The position numbers and the translations under genes are program-made. A stretch of 15,796 nt of DNA from positions 1 through 15,796 of the forward strand of contig JAGQSP010000191.1 of assembly GCA_020439485.1 (NCBI GenBank), in the 5' to 3' direction. The notes below the pieces were generated by a model. It worked only from the letters and a program-made list of their open reading frames with translations, did no database searches and was not told where the DNA came from. Below, in pieces: positions 13,996 to 15,796 of the stretch (position 1 is its first letter; the number at the start of each line of letters is the position of its first letter). This DNA is from Acidimicrobiales bacterium. GTDB taxonomy: Bacteria > Actinomycetota > Acidimicrobiia > Acidimicrobiales > Poriferisodalaceae.

Positions 13996-15072
13996 ATGGC
14001 CAGCTTCCGAACCGGCGTGGTGACCGAACTGATCTCGTTGCGTCCGGGGATGCAAAGGGTGATGGTCGACGGCAGGCCTGCCTACGCACTCACCCAGATC
14101 GTCGGCGAGTTGGCTTTGGCAGATCGGGTCGTGGTGAACACCACGGCGCTCGACAGGGGGTTGGGCACCGGCGGCAGCGATGTCGTGCACTGGAACCTGT
14201 CTCGCGACTCGCTGAGTCTTCCCGGCCCCGGCCATGTCATGTCGGTCCGGTACACGTCGGTCCAACACGATGCGGGCACGTGGGACACCGACGATGGTCC
14301 CGGGGCGGCGGATGGGCCTCACGACACCAGGTCGCTGGTGCACGGTGTTCCGGTTGTGGGGTGTGTGCTGCACAGCCATGCCATGGCGTTGTGCGCAGCG
14401 ATCTGTGCCGCCCAGCCGACAGCGCGGGTTGCGTTCGTCATGAACGAAGCCGGGGCGCTGCCGCTGGCCCTATCCGATCTGCTGGCAGCTTCTGTCGAAG
14501 CGGGCACGGTTAGCGTCACGGCTTCGGTCGGCCAGGCATTCGGCGGTGCGGTCGAGGCGGTCACAACCCCATCTGCTGTTGCCGGCTGCGTGCATGCAGG
14601 GGCAAATGTGGTGGTGCTGGGTCCTGGCCCCGGCCATGTCGGAACCGCCGACCCGCTGGCGTTCAGTGGCCTGTCGCTGGTGGGCGACCTCGATCTGTTG
14701 CGTGCTGTCGGCTGTCGCACCGCTCTGGCCCTCAGATGGTCCAGCGCAGATCTGCGCGACCGGCACCGTGGCCTTTCGCACCACAGCGCGACCCTTCTTG
14801 AGTTGATGGCCCGCGATCACGAGGTGCCTGTGCCAGATGCCGACTTCGCTGCGGCGGTCGAAGCGGTCGTTGCGAGCGCAGGCGCCGGTAGCTCACCGGT
14901 GATATCCGACCCCGTCGACGTAGCCGCAGCTTGTAGTGCATTCGGCCTCGAGGTCTCGACCATGGGACGCGCGCTCGCCGACGACCGAGGGGCACTGTCG
15001 GCAATAGGTGCTGCGGCGCGGTGGGCTGCGGGGCTTTCCTCGAAGGTTTCAGGGTCGACCTACAACGGGTGA
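13996..15072 (+). CDS. DUF3866 family protein, coupled to pafA
   Basis: I recognise the 358-residue protein as DUF3866, an actinobacterial family of unknown function, from NTTALDRGLGTGG (48-60), LPGPGH (75-80), HSH (126-128), VAFVMNEAGALP (145-156), SVGQAFGG (177-184), GPGPGHVGT (209-217) and DRHRGLSHHS (255-264). It has no signal peptide or membrane helix, so it is cytoplasmic. The first 60 residues look like a small beta-barrel; the many conserved Gly, His and Asp residues suggest an enzyme or ligand-binding protein, but no reaction can be assigned. It begins 1 nt after the pafA stop codon, so the two are very probably co-transcribed and translationally coupled. That context suggests a link to Pup metabolism, which is inference only. 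Confidence 0.85.
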   Translation: MASFRTGVVTELISLRPGMQRVMVDGRPAYALTQIVGELALADRVVVNTTALDRGLGTGGSDVVHWNLSRDSLSLPGPGHVMSVRYTSVQHDAGTWDTDDGPGAADGPHDTRSLVHGVPVVGCVLHSHAMALCAAICAAQPTARVAFVMNEAGALPLALSDLLAASVEAGTVSVTASVGQAFGGAVEAVTTPSAVAGCVHAGANVVVLGPGPGHVGTADPLAFSGLSLVGDLDLLRAVGCRTALALRWSSADLRDRHRGLSHHSATLLELMARDHEVPVPDADFAAAVEAVVASAGAGSSPVISDPVDVAAACSAFGLEVSTMGRALADDRGALSAIGAAARWAAGLSSKVSGSTYNG

Positions 15073-15113
15073 ATTGGCTGACGACCGACCTCTCCAGCAC
15101 CTTGCGGCTCCTG

Positions 15114-15119
15114 TAGGCT
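15114..15119 (+). promoter_or_regulatory. Candidate -10 box of lepB
   Basis: TAGGCT ends 9 nt before the GTG at 15129 in the 56-nt gap after the DUF3866 gene. No Shine-Dalgarno sequence is near the start, so transcription beginning 0-2 nt before the GTG is plausible. Confidence 0.4.
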
Positions 15120-15128
15120 CGGCGCTCA

Positions 15129-15776
15129 GTGACCTCCACCGACGCCGACAACGCCGAATCAGCCTCGGCTCCGTCGTACTTCGATGTCTCGGCAGAGTGG
15201 AATGGCCACGAGGATGACATCTTCGAGGACACTCCCGAGCTCGAAGAGGGCCGGTCTGCGTTGCGCCAGACGCTCGAGTGGGGTGCGGTCATCATCGGTG
15301 CACTCATTGCCGCGCTGGTAATCAAGACTTTTCTGTTCCAGGCGTTTTTCATCCCGTCGAGCTCGATGGAGCAGACGCTGCAGATAAACGACCGGGTCCT
15401 CGTGAACAAGATCGCCTACCAGTACGGGGACATCTCGCGAGGCGACGTGATCGTGTTCCATCGTCCGCCGGCCGCCGCCCCCAGCGACACAGACGAGTTC
15501 ATCAAGCGGGTTATTGGCCTGCCGGGCGACACGCTCGAGGGCATCGACGGGGTCGTTTACGTCAACGGCGAGGCGATCGACGAGCCGTACATCGACCCCG
15601 GTGATCTCACTTACAACCTCCCGGTCACCGTTGTACCCGAGGGCCATCTGTGGGTCATGGGCGACAACCGCAACAACTCCCAGGACAGTCGGTACTTCGG
15701 ACCGATCTCTCAGGACTTGGTCGTCGGCAAGGCCTTCTTGATCGTGTGGCCGCCCGGGTCGATCGGAAGCCTGTAA
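15129..15776 (+). CDS. lepB: Type I signal peptidase
   Basis: Signal peptidase I cuts Sec and Tat signal peptides from exported proteins at the outer face of the membrane. The 215-residue product has an acidic cytoplasmic N-terminus (1-48), one transmembrane helix (about 50-74) and the S26 catalytic domain. Box B is FIPSSSM with nucleophile Ser79. RGDVIVF (104-110) is box C, EFIKRVIGLPGD holds the general base Lys126, and GDNRNNSQDSR (178-188) is box E. Bacterial enzymes with one membrane helix and short length such as this are typical of Gram-positives. The GTG at 15129 is supported by the -10 box 9 nt upstream. Its stop is 20 nt before the window edge, so downstream partners cannot be seen. 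Confidence 0.96.
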   Translation: MTSTDADNAESASAPSYFDVSAEWNGHEDDIFEDTPELEEGRSALRQTLEWGAVIIGALIAALVIKTFLFQAFFIPSSSMEQTLQINDRVLVNKIAYQYGDISRGDVIVFHRPPAAAPSDTDEFIKRVIGLPGDTLEGIDGVVYVNGEAIDEPYIDPGDLTYNLPVTVVPEGHLWVMGDNRNNSQDSRYFGPISQDLVVGKAFLIVWPPGSIGSL

Positions 15777-15796
15777 CCCTCTCGCCGCGTGGCGCC

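Noticed and set aside
12336..13997. Long open frame (553 codons) on the minus strand across pafA
   Set aside because: It is antisense to pafA, which has every family motif; long antisense frames are expected in such GC-rich coding sequence and the product shows no recognisable domain.

Overview
The window is a high-GC actinobacterial chromosome segment built around a Pup-proteasome locus. It carries the mycobacterial-type set: the ATPase ring (ARC/Mpa), depupylase/deamidase Dop, the modifier Pup ending in GGQ, proteasome subunits PrcB and PrcA, and the Pup ligase PafA. The gene set, the many start codons sitting 6-9 nt after a TAnnnT -10 box (leaderless transcripts), and the unusual gene order suggest a member of class Acidimicrobiia or a near relative rather than Mycobacterium or Streptomyces. 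The lineage is inferred; no rRNA or other phylogenetic marker is present.

Layout. Positions 1-1091: the 3' part of a CvpA-type membrane serine protease like MarP, ending in a large hairpin. 1165-1401 (minus): a small iron-sulfur ferredoxin, divergent from the proteasomal ATPase gene arc (1641-3410). A 55-bp inverted-repeat element follows arc. 3527-5632: a module of four mostly independently promoted genes, a cupin, a dienelactone-hydrolase-family enzyme, a TetR regulator and a small lipoprotein, closed by a very strong terminator. 5729-7000 (minus): a membrane-anchored protein with Asp-box (beta-propeller-like) motifs, whose promoter abuts the divergent dop promoter. 7030-10250: the dop-pup-prcB-prcA operon. 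10328-12625: a large secreted beta-helix protein rich in GGA[ILV]/FxxN repeats. 12636-15072: pafA followed after 1 nt by a DUF3866 gene. 15129-15776: signal peptidase I.

How it works together. PafA attaches Pup, after Dop has deamidated its C-terminal Gln, to substrate lysines. The ARC hexamer recognises Pup through its coiled coils, unfolds the substrate and threads it into the PrcA/PrcB 20S core, docking through its C-terminal GQYL. Dop can also remove Pup. Compared with the compact mycobacterial arrangement, ARC is separated from dop-pup-prcBA by about 3.6 kb of accessory genes and pafA is separated from prcA by a surface-protein gene.

The points most worth a second look are regulatory: a conserved leaderless start signature, a pafA -10 box that contains the upstream gene's stop codon, back-to-back -10 boxes at dop, dyads overlapping several promoters, and the structured element after arc. 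The pafA-DUF3866 coupling is the best lead to an uncharacterised proteasome-linked protein. No CRISPR array, insertion sequence, tRNA or rRNA gene was seen.
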